Position numbers and translations under genes: made by a program. Under the pieces are notes generated by a model. It worked only from the letters and a program-made list of their open reading frames with translations. It was not told the origin of the DNA and ran no database searches. From NCBI RefSeq assembly GCF_001545075.1, contig NZ_FCOB02000005.1, positions 62,001 through 126,000 on the forward strand: a stretch of 64,000 nucleotides of DNA, read 5' to 3'. This document shows positions 15,070-24,329 of this stretch, piece by piece (the stretch's first letter is position 1; every line of letters starts with the position of its first letter). The stretch comes from Caballeronia ptereochthonis (GTDB taxonomy: Bacteria > Pseudomonadota > Gammaproteobacteria > Burkholderiales > Burkholderiaceae).

Positions 15070-15969
15070 TCAAGCCTCCCTTTCTTGCGACAGCGATGCG
15101 CCCGGCCGCGCCTTGAGACTCGCGAGCGCGATGCCCGTCACCACGCACGCGAGCGCGACGCCGTGCGCGGGCGTCGGCCGCTCGCCGAGGAACGCGATGC
15201 CGTAGAGCGCCGCCGCGACCGGCAGCACGGCGCAGAACACGCCGGCGAGACTGCCGTCGACGTGGCGAATGCCTTTCATCCACAGCCAGAAGGAGAAGAT
15301 GCTGGCGGAGAGTCCGTACCATGCGACGAGCGCCCAGATCCCGGTATCGACGCTGCTCCAGTCGAAGCCGGCGAGCGAGCTCACGCCGAGCGGGAGCATC
15401 AGCAGCAGTCCGATGCCGTGCGTGTACGCGCAGATCTCGATGGCGGGCAGCGTCTGCGTGAGCCGCCGCGACAGGATCACATAGAGCGACTCGCAGCACA
15501 CCGCGCCGAGCACCATCAGATTGCCGGTGAGCGAGCCCGGGGCGCCGCTGCCGCCTTGCGCGACGTTGATGACGAGCATGCCCGCGATCGCGAGCCCGAT
15601 CGAAGCGAACGCGCGTCCGCTCGGCTTCTCCTTCAGGAAGAGCCACGCGAAGAGGGCGACCACGGCCGGAATCGTGCTCGTGATGACGCCCGCCGCGACC
15701 GCGCTCGTGCGTGCGACGCCGTTCAGCATCAGCAGGGTGAAGCCGAAGGTGCCGAAGAACGCCTGGAGGAAGAGATTGACCCATTCGCCGCGCGCGACGC
15801 GCTTCATCTTCGCCGGCCTGAAAAGAGGCCAGAGCACCGCGAGCGCGATGACGAAGCGCAGGAGCGCGAAGAGCGGAACGGGAACGGAGGCGACGATCGA
15901 CTTGCCGATGCCGACGTTGCTCCCGACGAGCAGCATGGCCGCGATCAAAAGAAAGGCGTAGCGATTCAA
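15070..15969 (-). CDS. EamA/DMT family transporter
   Basis: A 299-residue membrane protein with ten predicted helices arranged as two EamA repeats. The first begins MNRYAFLLIAAMLLVGSNV and the second carries AICCESLYVILSRRL-like and WLWMKGIRHVDGSLAGVF segments. Members export amino acids, metabolites or drugs; the substrate cannot be told. It stands alone between the UPF0114 gene and the divergent acs promoter region. Confidence 0.88.
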   Translation of the reverse strand: MNRYAFLLIAAMLLVGSNVGIGKSIVASVPVPLFALLRFVIALAVLWPLFRPAKMKRVARGEWVNLFLQAFFGTFGFTLLMLNGVARTSAVAAGVITSTIPAVVALFAWLFLKEKPSGRAFASIGLAIAGMLVINVAQGGSGAPGSLTGNLMVLGAVCCESLYVILSRRLTQTLPAIEICAYTHGIGLLLMLPLGVSSLAGFDWSSVDTGIWALVAWYGLSASIFSFWLWMKGIRHVDGSLAGVFCAVLPVAAALYGIAFLGERPTPAHGVALACVVTGIALASLKARPGASLSQEREA

Positions 15970-16276
15970 GCTGGATACCGCACGAAGAGTTCAGTTACGA
16001 TTGTGGGGACGCATTGTAGAAGCCGCGCGGACTCCGTGTATACCCCGTGCTGATCGGCCGGTTCACGTAAGAAGCGGGTAAGTTGGGCGGCTTATCTTGA
16101 AGTCATTGCGGGATGTCATGGCAGACGAATGTGCTGTGACATCTGCCGTGCCGCGACGGCACGGTATAAGGAGACAAGGTTCGGCCAGGGAACATCATCT
16201 GCTTTCCGGCTATCGAATCTCATAACATGCGGTGCGCGCGCCGCCGGATTTGGAATCACCATCAGAGGGGTTGTCG
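15970..16276. promoter_or_regulatory. Divergent intergenic region upstream of acs
   Basis: No gene was found. Inverted half-sites gatgtca (16112-16118) and tgacatc (16137-16143) are followed directly by a compact hairpin gtgccg-cga-cggcac. They lie about 130-165 bases before acs and may be regulatory or a leader structure. Confidence 0.35.
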
Positions 16277-18259
16277 ATGTCTGCGATCGAATCGGTTCTT
16301 CATGAAAAACGCGTGTTCCCGCCCTCCGCCAAGGCATCGGCGGGCGCGGCAATCTCCGGCATGGACGCCTACAAGGCGCTCGTCGCGGAAGCCGAGCGCG
16401 ACTACGAAGGCTTCTGGGCGCGCCTCGCGCGCGAAACGCTTTCGTGGCACAAGCCGTTCACCAAGGTGCTCGACGAATCGAAGGCGCCGTTCTACACGTG
16501 GTTCGAGGACGGCGAGCTCAACGCGTCGTACAACTGTCTCGACCGTCATGTCGAGGCGGGCCGCGGCAACGAGAACGCGATCATCTTCGAAGCCGACGAC
16601 GGCACCGTCACCAACGTCACCTATCAGGACCTGCTCGATCGCGTCTGCCGCCTGGCGAATGCGCTCAGGAAGCGCGGCGTGAAGAAGGGCGACCGCGTCG
16701 TGATCTATCTGCCGATGTCGGTGGAAGGCGTGGTCGCGATGCAGGCCTGCGCGCGCATCGGCGCGACGCATTCGGTGGTGTTCGGCGGCTTCTCGTCGAA
16801 GTCGCTGAACGAGCGTCTCGTCGATGTCGGCGCGGTCGCGCTCATCACCGCCGACGAGCAGATGCGCGGCGGCAAGGCGCTGCCGCTCAAGAGCATCGCT
16901 GACGAAGCGCTCGCCGCGGGCGGCTGCGAGAAGGTGAAGGATGTCATCGTATACCGGCGCACGGGCGGCAAGGTCGCGTGGAACGAAGGGCGCGACGTGT
17001 GGCTGCACGAGATCGTCGAGAACGAATCGACGAAGTGCGAGCCGGAGTGGGTGAGCGCGGAGCATCCGCTCTTCATCCTCTATACGTCGGGTTCGACGGG
17101 CAAGCCTAAGGGCGTGCAGCACAGCACGGCGGGCATTCTGCTGTGGGCCGCGCAGACGATGAAGTGGACCTTCGACATGAAGCCGGGCGATATTTTCTGG
17201 TGCACGGCGGACATCGGCTGGATCACGGGGCATAGCTACATCGCGTACGGGCCGCTTGCGATCGGCGCCACGCAGGTCATGTTCGAAGGCGTGCCGACGT
17301 ATCCGCACGCGGGCCGCTTCTGGGAGATGATCGCGCGCCACAAGGTCACGATCTTCTACACGGCGCCGACGGCTATCCGCTCGCTCATCAAGGTGTCGGA
17401 AGCGGATGCGAAGGTGCATCCGAAGAGCTACGACCTGTCGACGCTGCGCGTGCTCGGCACGGTCGGCGAGCCGATCAATCCGGAAGCGTGGATGTGGTAC
17501 TACGAGAACGTCGGTCGCGGCGAGTGCCCGATCGTCGATACGTGGTGGCAGACGGAAACCGGCGGCCACATGATCACGCCGCTGCCGGGCGCGACGCCGC
17601 TGGTGCCGGGTTCCTGCACGTTGCCGCTGCCGGGCATCATGGCCGCGGTCGTCGACGAGACCGGTCAGGACGTGCCGAACGGGCAGGGCGGCATTCTGGT
17701 CGTGAAGCGTCCGTGGCCGGCGATGCTGCGCAACGTGTGGGGCGATCCGAAGCGTTACCAGTCGAGCTACTTCCCCGAGGAGCTGGGCGGCAAGCTCTAT
17801 CTCGCCGGCGACGGCGCGGTGCGCGACAAGGAGACGGGCTACTTCACGATCATGGGCCGCATCGACGATGTGCTGAACGTCTCCGGCCACCGTCTGGGCA
17901 CGATGGAGATCGAATCGGCGCTGGTCGCCAACCCGATCGTCGCGGAAGCGGCGGTCGTCGGCCGGCCGGACGATACGACCGGTGAGGCCGTGGTCGCTTT
18001 CGTCGTGCTGAAGCGCGCGCGTCCGGAGGGCGATGAAGCGAAGCAGATCGCCACCGAGCTGCGCAACTGGGTCGGCAAGGAGATCGGTCCGATCGCCAAG
18101 CCGAAGGACATCCGCTTCGGCGAGAACCTGCCCAAGACGCGCTCCGGCAAGATCATGCGTCGTCTCCTGCGCTCGCTCGCGAAGGGCGAGGAGATCACGC
18201 AGGACGTCTCCACGCTGGAAAATCCCGCGATTCTCGATCAGCTCGGCGAAGCGCGTTGA
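16277..18259 (+). CDS. acs: Acetyl-CoA synthetase
   Basis: The 660-residue Acs activates acetate through acetyl-AMP to acetyl-CoA. Adenylate-forming enzyme motifs are in place: the phosphate loop [10 protein letters not shown] near residue 269, the WWQTETGG motif, the [13 protein letters not shown] hinge region, and the catalytic lysine K625 in [12 protein letters not shown], the residue usually acetylated to switch Acs off. The ATG at 16277 is chosen over one 15 codons upstream because AGAGGGG precedes it and the known family N-terminus starts there. A two-subunit solute symporter follows, as is common for acetate uptake. Confidence 0.96.
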   Translation: MSAIESVLHEKRVFPPSAKASAGAAISGMDAYKALVAEAERDYEGFWARLARETLSWHKPFTKVLDESKAPFYTWFEDGELNASYNCLDRHVEAGRGNENAIIFEADDGTVTNVTYQDLLDRVCRLANALRKRGVKKGDRVVIYLPMSVEGVVAMQACARIGATHSVVFGGFSSKSLNERLVDVGAVALITADEQMRGGKALPLKSIADEALAAGGCEKVKDVIVYRRTGGKVAWNEGRDVWLHEIVENESTKCEPEWVSAEHPLFILYTSGSTGKPKGVQHSTAGILLWAAQTMKWTFDMKPGDIFWCTADIGWITGHSYIAYGPLAIGATQVMFEGVPTYPHAGRFWEMIARHKVTIFYTAPTAIRSLIKVSEADAKVHPKSYDLSTLRVLGTVGEPINPEAWMWYYENVGRGECPIVDTWWQTETGGHMITPLPGATPLVPGSCTLPLPGIMAAVVDETGQDVPNGQGGILVVKRPWPAMLRNVWGDPKRYQSSYFPEELGGKLYLAGDGAVRDKETGYFTIMGRIDDVLNVSGHRLGTMEIESALVANPIVAEAAVVGRPDDTTGEAVVAFVVLKRARPEGDEAKQIATELRNWVGKEIGPIAKPKDIRFGENLPKTRSGKIMRRLLRSLAKGEEITQDVSTLENPAILDQLGEAR

Positions 18260-18340
18260 TCGAGTTCCGGCTGCTGCCGCTCATCGAGCGGCGCGGTCGA
18301 TCCTTATTGCCGACGCCATGCGGTTTTGGTAAATAACCGC

Positions 18341-18679
18341 ATGGCCATATCTCCCGCCGATTCCTCCCTTCCGACGTCTGCCGCCCCGCCGTCCGTGTCG
18401 GTGGCGATGGCGAGCGCGCATCGCGCGTACTGGCGTTTCAACGTCGCGCTGATCGGCGTGTTGATGACGATCGGCTTCGTCGTGTCCTTCGGCTTGCCGC
18501 TCTTCGCGCAACGCCTCGGGCACCTGCGCATCGCGGGTTTTCCATTGCCGTTCTATTTCGGCGCGCAGGGCGCGATTCTCGTCTATGTCGCGTTGATCGT
18601 CGTGTATATCGTGCTGATGCAGCTCGCCGATGCGCGTCTGTTGCGCGTCGCCAGGACGGAGCAAGGCGACGCGGCATGA
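18341..18679 (+). CDS. DUF4212 small subunit of a sodium/solute symporter
   Basis: A 112-residue protein with a variable N-terminus, then AYWRFNVALIGVLMTIGFVVSFGL and a second helix with AQGAILVYVALIVVYIVLMQLAD, the DUF4212 pattern. DUF4212 proteins are the two-helix partners of VC_2705-type sodium:solute symporters. It overlaps the large subunit by four bases (ATGA), a strong sign of coupling. The start is uncertain: an in-frame TTG five codons upstream is possible. Together with acs it suggests uptake of acetate or another short-chain acid. Confidence 0.88.
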   Translation: MAISPADSSLPTSAAPPSVSVAMASAHRAYWRFNVALIGVLMTIGFVVSFGLPLFAQRLGHLRIAGFPLPFYFGAQGAILVYVALIVVYIVLMQLADARLLRVARTEQGDAA

Positions 18680-20700
18680 AGCTCACGAACCGGCTCATCG
18701 TCTACTACGCGCTCTATACGCTCGGCTTCCTGTTGTTCATCTTCCTGATGGAGCGCATCGAGCGCACGACGGGACCGGGCATGTGGATCGGCTACGTGTT
18801 CCTGTTCGTGCCGATCGCGGTGTATGCGGTGATCGGCCTCTTGTCGCGCACGTCGGATCTCGTCGAGTACTATGTCGCGGGCCGGCGCGTGCCTTCCGCC
18901 TTCAACGGCATGGCGACCGCCGCCGACTGGCTTTCGGCGGCTTCGTTCATCGGGCTGGCCGGCTCGATCTACGCGAGCGGCTACGACGGCCTCGCCTACG
19001 TGATGGGCTGGACGGGCGGCTACTGCCTCGTCGCGTTCCTGCTCGCGCCCTACGTGCGCAAGCTCGCGCGCTACACGATTCCTGATTTTCTCGGCACGCG
19101 CTTCTCCAGCAACCTCGTGCGTGCGCTCGCGGCGATCGCGGCGATTCTCTGTTCCTTCGTCTATCTCGTCGCGCAGATCCAGGGCATCGGGCTGATCGCG
19201 TCGCGCTTCATCGGCATCGAGTTTTCGATCGGCATCTTCTGCGGGCTCGCGGGCATCCTCGTGTGCTCGTTTCTCGGCGGCATGCGCGCCGTGACGTGGA
19301 CGCAAGTGGCCCAGTACATCATCCTGATCAGCGCGATGCTCATTCCCGTGTCGATGATCGCGCATCGCGAAGGGCTCGGCTGGCTGCCGCAGTTCAACTA
19401 CGGTCGCGTGATGGAGCGCGTCGAGTCGCTCGAGCGCGCGGTCGCGGTCTCGCCTGACGAGGCGCGCGTGCGCGCCGATTATCAGCGCCAGGCGGCGCAG
19501 ATGCAGCAACGCATCGACGCGCTGCCGCAGTCGTTCCACGACGAGCGCGCGCGTCTCGTTGCCGAGATCGCAGAACTGCGGCGACACAACGGGCCGCTGC
19601 GCGAGATCAACGAGCGTGAGCGCGAGCTCGCGGTGTTTCCGCATGATCCGGTCGATGCGCAGGCCAAATGGTCGCGCGAACGCGATGCGCTGACCGAGCG
19701 CGTCGCCGCGCCCGTGCCGATGGCGGAGGCGTTCGCGCCGGGCTCGGCGGGGGACGAGAGTCCGCGCGTGCATCAGGTGAACTTTCTGTCGCTGCTGCTG
19801 TGTCTGTCGATCGGCACGGCGAGCCTGCCGCATATCCTCACGCGCTACAACACGACGACCTCGGTGGCGTCGGCGCGGCGCTCGGTCGGCTGGACGCTGT
19901 TCTTCGTCGCGTTGTTCTACCTGACGGTGCCGGTGCTCGCGGTGCTCATCAAGCACGAGATACTGACGGGGCTCGTCGGTCATCGCTTCGCGGATCTGCC
20001 GCAATGGGTGACGCAGTGGCGGCGCGTGGAGCCGTATCTGATCCGCATCAGCGACGTGAATGGCGACGGCATCGTGCGCTGGGCGGGCATCCAGATGCAG
20101 CCGGACATGGTGGTGCTGGCGGCGCCCGAGATCGCGGGTTTGCCGTATGTGATCTCCGGCCTGATCGCGGCGGGCGCGCTGGCGGCGGCGTTGTCCACGG
20201 CGGACGGGCTGCTGCTGACGATCGCCAATGCGCTGTCGCACGATGTCTACTACTGCATGGTCGATCGCCGCGCCTCCAGCCAGCGGCGGGTGACCATCTC
20301 GAAGATTCTGCTGCTCGGGGTGGCGCTTCTGGCGTCGTATGTCGCGTCGCTCAACGCGGGGAACATTCTTTTTCTGGTGGGGGCGGCGTTTTCGCTCGCG
20401 GCGTCGAGTCTCTTTCCGGCGCTCGTGCTGGGCGTGTTCTGGAAGCGGACGACGCAGCGCGGCGTGGTCGCCGGGATGATCGCCGGGCTCGTCGTGTGCG
20501 TGTATTACATCGTGTCGACGTATCCGTTCTTCATGCAGTTGACCGGTTTCGCGGGGCCGCGCTGGTTCGGCATCGAGCCGATCAGTTCCGGCGTGTTCGG
20601 CGTGCCGGCGGGGTTCACGGTGGCCATCGCGGTGAGTCTCTTCGATCGCAAGCCCGATGCTTATACGCGCGCGCTCGTGGATTACATTCGCCATCCGTAG
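18676..20700 (+). CDS. Sodium:solute symporter large subunit (VC_2705/ActP-like)
   Basis: A 674-residue SSS-family transporter. Its helical core has the family motifs YYVAGRRVPSAFNGMATAADW, SFIGLAGSIYASGYDGLAYV and DFLGTRFSSN. Between two core helices there is an inserted hydrophilic, heptad-like region of roughly 110 residues (about 250-360) rich in Arg, Glu and Gln, likely a coiled coil, which makes it longer than ActP of E. coli. It starts inside the stop of the DUF4212 gene and lies downstream of acs, so acetate or a related monocarboxylate is the probable substrate. Confidence 0.92.
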   Translation: MKLTNRLIVYYALYTLGFLLFIFLMERIERTTGPGMWIGYVFLFVPIAVYAVIGLLSRTSDLVEYYVAGRRVPSAFNGMATAADWLSAASFIGLAGSIYASGYDGLAYVMGWTGGYCLVAFLLAPYVRKLARYTIPDFLGTRFSSNLVRALAAIAAILCSFVYLVAQIQGIGLIASRFIGIEFSIGIFCGLAGILVCSFLGGMRAVTWTQVAQYIILISAMLIPVSMIAHREGLGWLPQFNYGRVMERVESLERAVAVSPDEARVRADYQRQAAQMQQRIDALPQSFHDERARLVAEIAELRRHNGPLREINERERELAVFPHDPVDAQAKWSRERDALTERVAAPVPMAEAFAPGSAGDESPRVHQVNFLSLLLCLSIGTASLPHILTRYNTTTSVASARRSVGWTLFFVALFYLTVPVLAVLIKHEILTGLVGHRFADLPQWVTQWRRVEPYLIRISDVNGDGIVRWAGIQMQPDMVVLAAPEIAGLPYVISGLIAAGALAAALSTADGLLLTIANALSHDVYYCMVDRRASSQRRVTISKILLLGVALLASYVASLNAGNILFLVGAAFSLAASSLFPALVLGVFWKRTTQRGVVAGMIAGLVVCVYYIVSTYPFFMQLTGFAGPRWFGIEPISSGVFGVPAGFTVAIAVSLFDRKPDAYTRALVDYIRHP

Positions 20701-20726
20701 GGGCTGGCGCGGTCGCGGGAACTTGG

Positions 20727-20732
20727 TATAAT
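20727..20732 (+). promoter_or_regulatory. Minus-10 box of tRNA-Ser
   Basis: A perfect TATAAT lies 12 bases before the first base of the mature tRNA, as expected for a tRNA promoter. Confidence 0.65.
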
Positions 20733-20743
20733 CGCGGACTTCC

Positions 20744-20833
20744 GGAGAGATGGATGAGTGGTTTAAGTCGCACGCCTGGAAAGCGTGTATAGGGTAAAAC
20801 CTATCGGGGGTTCGAATCCCCCTCTCTCCGCCA
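20744..20833 (+). tRNA. tRNA-Ser (anticodon GGA)
   Basis: A 90-base type-II tRNA with acceptor GGAGAGA/TCTCTCC, a long variable arm (tatagggtaaaacctat), the T loop GGTTCGAATCC, encoded CCA and anticodon GGA in CTGGAAA, which reads UCC and UCU serine codons. The AT-richer accessory patch begins directly after it. Confidence 0.97.
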
Positions 20834-20845
20834 GAATAAATTCCA

Positions 20846-20879
20846 AGCCGTTGATTCTCAGGGGATCAGCGGCTTTTTG
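20846..20879 (+). terminator. Terminator after tRNA-Ser
   Basis: A 10-bp stem agccgttgat/atcagcggct (one G-T pair) followed by TTTTT, 13 bases after the CCA end. Confidence 0.8.
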
Positions 20880-21052
20880 CTTTCTGGCCTCGAGCAGATT
20901 TCCTCAACAGGCCGCATCGAAGCCTGGTTGTTCCGGCACGACTCAAACAAATGCTCGGTCGCTTGCGCAAACCCGTCACGGCGACGCTGCGAGCCAGCTA
21001 CCTCGAAAAAAACTGACGTGTGCGCGTTGCGGAATTCGATTGCCACAGTCAT
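20858..21052 (-). CDS. Doubtful 64-residue ORF behind tRNA-Ser
   Basis: An ORF on the minus strand beginning MTVAIEFRNAHTSVFFEVAG, with an AAGGA sequence about 12 bases before its ATG. No family is recognised. The 3' end runs into the tRNA terminator. It could be a remnant of an older integrated element, but nothing identifies it. Support is weak. Confidence 0.3.
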   Translation of the reverse strand: MTVAIEFRNAHTSVFFEVAGSQRRRDGFAQATEHLFESCRNNQASMRPVEEICSRPESKKPLIP

Positions 21053-21409
21053 ATCACGTCCGTTCCTTGCAGGAAAATCCTGGACGTAAATCTGCGCGAA
21101 TTCGATGCAATTGTTTTGTTCGTCCTTATCGCCCGATTCGCGACAGACCCTTTTGTCCAGAGGAATCAGGCCCAGTCAAATAACCAAAATCGAGGGAGAA
21201 GGGCTGGAGTTTGACTAAGCTATTTTGCAAATCCGGGCCTTGCCATCGTATCTCGTCAGGTGCGCCTAAAGTTTCCCGAAATTCATCCGTAATGTCGATG
21301 TTGGCCCGCTGCAGACCCGGATGGCTGTATGCCTGCTTTTCAGCTAGCGGAAGGCAGTCCAGATCAGAAGTGTGCCAAGTGTCTCAACCTGTTCGACTTT
21401 ATGGTGCTC
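21053..21409. other. Gene-poor stretch between tRNA-Ser and the ankyrin-type gene
   Basis: No convincing coding frame, RNA or repeat was found here. Base composition is visibly more AT-rich than the flanking core genes, with runs such as gcaattgttttgttcg. No copy of the tRNA 3' end that would mark an attachment site was seen. Confidence 0.5.
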
Positions 21410-22432
21410 ATGAAAAGAACCTTCCTACTCCTTCTCGGCTCGGCAGCATTGATTTCCCAAGCACAAGCAAAGGATATTCGAGACGAACTCAATATCCAGA
21501 CAGGCAAGGCGGTACTTGTCATCTCCGACGTGACGCCGCAGCAAGCGGCGGAGCAGGTGAAAGACGCAATCACTCAGTTCGCCATTCCGACCAGCTTGAA
21601 TTACCACCCGATTCCGGCGCCGCTGCCAGTCAGGCCGGGCTCTCCAGTCGAGAAGCAGGTCGTTATCCAGGGCGCCCCCGCAACCGACTATTCGTGCGAC
21701 GGCTCTTACGCGGAAATCACGAAAACGCCGCCCCCGGTACAGAACGCATTTTATTTCAACCGCGAGGCACTGCGCTCCTGTCTGTATGCCTTTCAAGGCG
21801 GCGTGAAGGTCGAGATGATTTTTCACGTCATGCGCAAGACCGAGTCTTTGACTGGCGGGTTGTTCAACGGCATTACAAAGGCCATTCGCGGCAGCGACGG
21901 CGAGCGAATCGCCGGTCAGCTCAAGGAAAATATCGAGGAAATCAAGAAGAAGCTGCCGACCACATTGGTAGTGCGCATTGAGGCCCCCGGTCTGCCGATC
22001 GAGGAGCCGGATAAGGATGTCGTGGCGAAACTGATTCCGCCTCTGACGGATGCGGAGCTGGCTGCTCAGGCGCCACAACGCCCTGCGCCTGTGGCGCCTG
22101 CTCCGCAAGCTCAGGCCCAGGCGGCGTCGCAATTGGATGGCGGTGTTGACCTTTCATTGCTGGGCGCGCGCAAGGAACTTACCGCGATGGGTTTCAAATT
22201 CTATGACCAGGACCAGTTCGTGGATGCCGCTCGCCGAAATGATTTCCTGACGGTTCGCCTTTTTCTGGCGGCCGCGGCAATTCATCCGGGCGCCCCGGAC
22301 AGCAAAGGGGAAACCGCTTTGAGTTTTGCAAATGACAACGCGGAAATGAAGTTTTTTCTGACCACATTCGTCGAAGCGGAAAAGCAGGGGAAATATCCCG
22401 GGAAAATTGGCGAGACCATTCTTTCAAAATAA
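21410..22432 (+). CDS. Secreted protein with C-terminal ankyrin-like repeats, unknown function
   Basis: The 340-residue product begins with a signal peptide (MKRTFLLLLGSAALISQAQA), so it is exported to the periplasm or beyond. The N-terminal domain of about 200 residues is not recognised; it holds two cysteines (in TDYSCDGSY and ALRSCLYAF) that could form a disulphide. An Ala/Pro/Gln-rich linker follows (residues about 220-250), then a short region reading like two degenerate ankyrin repeats (FVDAARRNDFLTVRLFLAAA and DSKGETALSFA). Start choice is based on the signal peptide; an ATG three codons earlier is possible and no strong ribosome site is visible. Its only near neighbour is a PH-domain membrane protein gene. 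Codon use and base composition are less GC-biased than the surrounding core. Confidence 0.7.
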   Translation: MKRTFLLLLGSAALISQAQAKDIRDELNIQTGKAVLVISDVTPQQAAEQVKDAITQFAIPTSLNYHPIPAPLPVRPGSPVEKQVVIQGAPATDYSCDGSYAEITKTPPPVQNAFYFNREALRSCLYAFQGGVKVEMIFHVMRKTESLTGGLFNGITKAIRGSDGERIAGQLKENIEEIKKKLPTTLVVRIEAPGLPIEEPDKDVVAKLIPPLTDAELAAQAPQRPAPVAPAPQAQAQAASQLDGGVDLSLLGARKELTAMGFKFYDQDQFVDAARRNDFLTVRLFLAAAAIHPGAPDSKGETALSFANDNAEMKFFLTTFVEAEKQGKYPGKIGETILSK

Positions 22433-22521
22433 ATATTTAGCTCGAATTTTGGCTGAACTATTCGATGTGACTGCACAGCACATTTGTGCCTATCTTTTAT
22501 AAAATCTATTTTTCATTGAAA

Positions 22522-23349
22522 ATGAGCGGAGCTTCTGATATTGTGGGTAACTCTGATGAGGGCGCGGTTGCCAATCGAGACGGCGTGTTACCTCTTCATC
22601 ACGTTGACAATCTTGTAACGCATGCCGAATCAAGTATAGGTGATGCGCGTGTTACCGCCATTGCGCAACAGCTTCTAAACTATGACCCTGAGGCTATGGT
22701 ATGGCAAGACTCGCCGGCCTTGGCGCTGATGCTGTCCAGTGTGCTCAAGTGGCTTATTCTTGTTCTCATTTGGTTGGCCGTCCTGGCGGTTCTTTCGCCT
22801 TCTGCTTCGGCACCGAAAGCCGATATTGTCCAACCGGCTCAGGTTGAAAAAACCGAGTCTGATAAGCACTCCCGTGGCAAAAAGACAGTCCGTGCGGGCA
22901 GCAAGGGTGCAAACTCGGCAAGTGAGGCTAATGTGGCATCTAACGAAGGCGCCTCGAACGGTCGAACTGCGGCGCAGGCAACTTCAGCAGGTAAGAGCGA
23001 CGATACCTGGTATTACGTCGTGAAATGGATTGGCATCTTGATTATTGTTTGTCAGCTCTATAAACACCTTGCTTGGGCATTGAGACTAAAGAGCATCAGG
23101 TACAAGATGTCCTCGCAACGCTTGATTATTGAGTCTGGTATTTTCAGCAAGGTGACCAACACATACGAACTGCACAAGCTTGGTGCGGGCCAAATTCAAA
23201 GCCCGCTTCTGCCCAGGATGTTTGGTTGCTCGAATCTTTACGTTGGGGTTTGGTTGAGTGGTATCCGCAACGCCGAAGCAGTGCGGGATCTCATTCGCAA
23301 TGCCGGGCAAATCGAGGCCAGCAGGATAGAAAAAGCGCGATGGCGATAA
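22522..23349 (+). CDS. Membrane protein with C-terminal bacterial PH domain (bPH2/YdbS-like)
   Basis: A 275-residue protein with this order: a hydrophilic N-terminus (1-66), a first membrane helix (about 68-92), a Ser/Ala/Lys-rich linker of about 65 residues, a second helix (about 161-182), and a C-terminal bacterial PH-like domain (KSIRYKMSSQRLIIESGIFS through NAEAVRDLIRNAG). The YKMSSQRLIIESGIFSK pattern is typical of bPH_2 domains. Its function is unknown; related proteins are membrane-associated and poorly characterised. It lies 89 bases after the ankyrin-type gene on the same strand and ends in a terminator, so the two form one likely unit. A GTG 12 codons upstream is an alternative start. 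Confidence 0.7.
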   Translation: MSGASDIVGNSDEGAVANRDGVLPLHHVDNLVTHAESSIGDARVTAIAQQLLNYDPEAMVWQDSPALALMLSSVLKWLILVLIWLAVLAVLSPSASAPKADIVQPAQVEKTESDKHSRGKKTVRAGSKGANSASEANVASNEGASNGRTAAQATSAGKSDDTWYYVVKWIGILIIVCQLYKHLAWALRLKSIRYKMSSQRLIIESGIFSKVTNTYELHKLGAGQIQSPLLPRMFGCSNLYVGVWLSGIRNAEAVRDLIRNAGQIEASRIEKARWR

Positions 23350-23414
23350 TACGCCTCTGGGCAATCGCCTGGAAAGCCTAAGCCCGGAGTTATTGTGTCT
23401 CCCTTTGGCTGCCC

Positions 23415-23445
23415 GGGCCCTTGATCTTCGAGGGCCGCTTTTTTC
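23415..23445 (+). terminator. Terminator after the PH-domain gene
   Basis: A GGCCCTT/GAGGGCC-type stem with a short loop followed by GCTTTTTT, about 65 bases after the stop codon. Confidence 0.75.
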
Positions 23446-24023
23446 CTCGGTACGACTGCACGCCGGGCTCGTCGCGCCAGATGCGCGACGAGAGCGATTC
23501 CAACATTTCCCTGACGCTCGCCTCATTCACCGACAGGCGTACGTCAAATAAGTTAGACATGCAAACGAAAAATGCATTGCGCATTACTCACGGCGGAGCA
23601 TCTACGCTCATCATCACGATATCGAAAGGGGAAGCAGCGGATCAGATAGAGAGGGGAGTGTCGTAAGAGCAGTGGGCGCCGTGTTGGCTGTGCCTCTAAT
23701 AATGCTCGATCGAATCTTGCACATGGCAGGGCGCAGCGGCCGTGCGACCCACCTCTTACGACATTGATAAGGATAGTCGATTCGAATCGAAAAGGAATCG
23801 GGATAATCGCGTTGTGCGCACTAACCAACCTTACGCGCAAACGTGATCGGTTCGGCGGCGAACTGTTTCAGGTCTCGAATGCTGACTGCAAGCGAACGCT
23901 GAGATGGGATCGCGTTCGGATGCTGCTCCTGGGGCGTCGGGCAAAGCGGTGTGTGACGGCGCTTTTCGCGCGATGCCTTTGCTCTTGTGCGTTGCGACAC
24001 CCGCTCGAGCCGCTCATGACCGA
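23446..24023. other. Non-coding stretch of the accessory patch
   Basis: Apart from the inverted repeat at 23659-23763, no gene is supported here. Short frames on both strands lack ribosome sites and recognisable domains. Confidence 0.5.
23659..23763. repeat. Inverted repeat pair, 11-bp perfect arms about 83 bases apart
   Basis: The arm tgtcgtaagag (23659-23669) recurs inverted as ctcttacgaca (23753-23763). The pairing extends inward imperfectly (cagtggg facing cccac). The roughly 105-base unit has no ORF and resembles either a small non-autonomous element or a long-stem RNA. Confidence 0.55.
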
Positions 24024-24158
24024 TCAGCCGAACAGTCGCGCAACCCGGCGCCAGAGCGCATGCCAGCGGCTCGGCGTGACGGTGCGCGAGGCGTCCATGT
24101 CGCGCTCCCAGTTTTCCTGTTCCTTGCGCGTCTGCGTGACGAGTGTTCCGAAGTACAT
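24024..24158 (-). CDS. Small protein of 44 residues, unknown
   Basis: The frame starts at the ATG at 24156-24158, preceded by GGGAG with 6-base spacing, and encodes a charged 44-residue protein (MYFGTLVTQTRKEQENWERD to WHALWRRVARLFG). The C-terminal end is amphipathic and aromatic. No family is recognised. The longer in-frame extension upstream has neither a ribosome site nor sensible composition. Confidence 0.5.
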   Translation of the reverse strand: MYFGTLVTQTRKEQENWERDMDASRTVTPSRWHALWRRVARLFG

Positions 24159-24329
24159 GGCGAACTCCCTGTGCGGGTATCGATGACGGAAGGCGTCGGC
24201 GGATGCCACTGCCATGCGTTCAGAATGCCGCTGCCGCGTCGCACGCGAAACCCGCATGACGATGCCGGCCCGTAGCAGGGAACGACGCCGCCGCACGAGG
24301 ACGGACAAAAGGAGGGGGCGGGTGCTGCC

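Noticed and set aside
23421..23666. An 81-residue plus-strand frame (begins MIFEGRFFPRYD)
   Set aside because: It starts inside the terminator of the PH-domain gene, has no ribosome site and no recognisable content.
20744..24300. tRNA-Ser as the left attachment site of an integrated island
   Set aside because: No duplicate of the tRNA 3' end and no integrase was seen, so a formal island with att sites cannot be claimed; only the composition change is reported.
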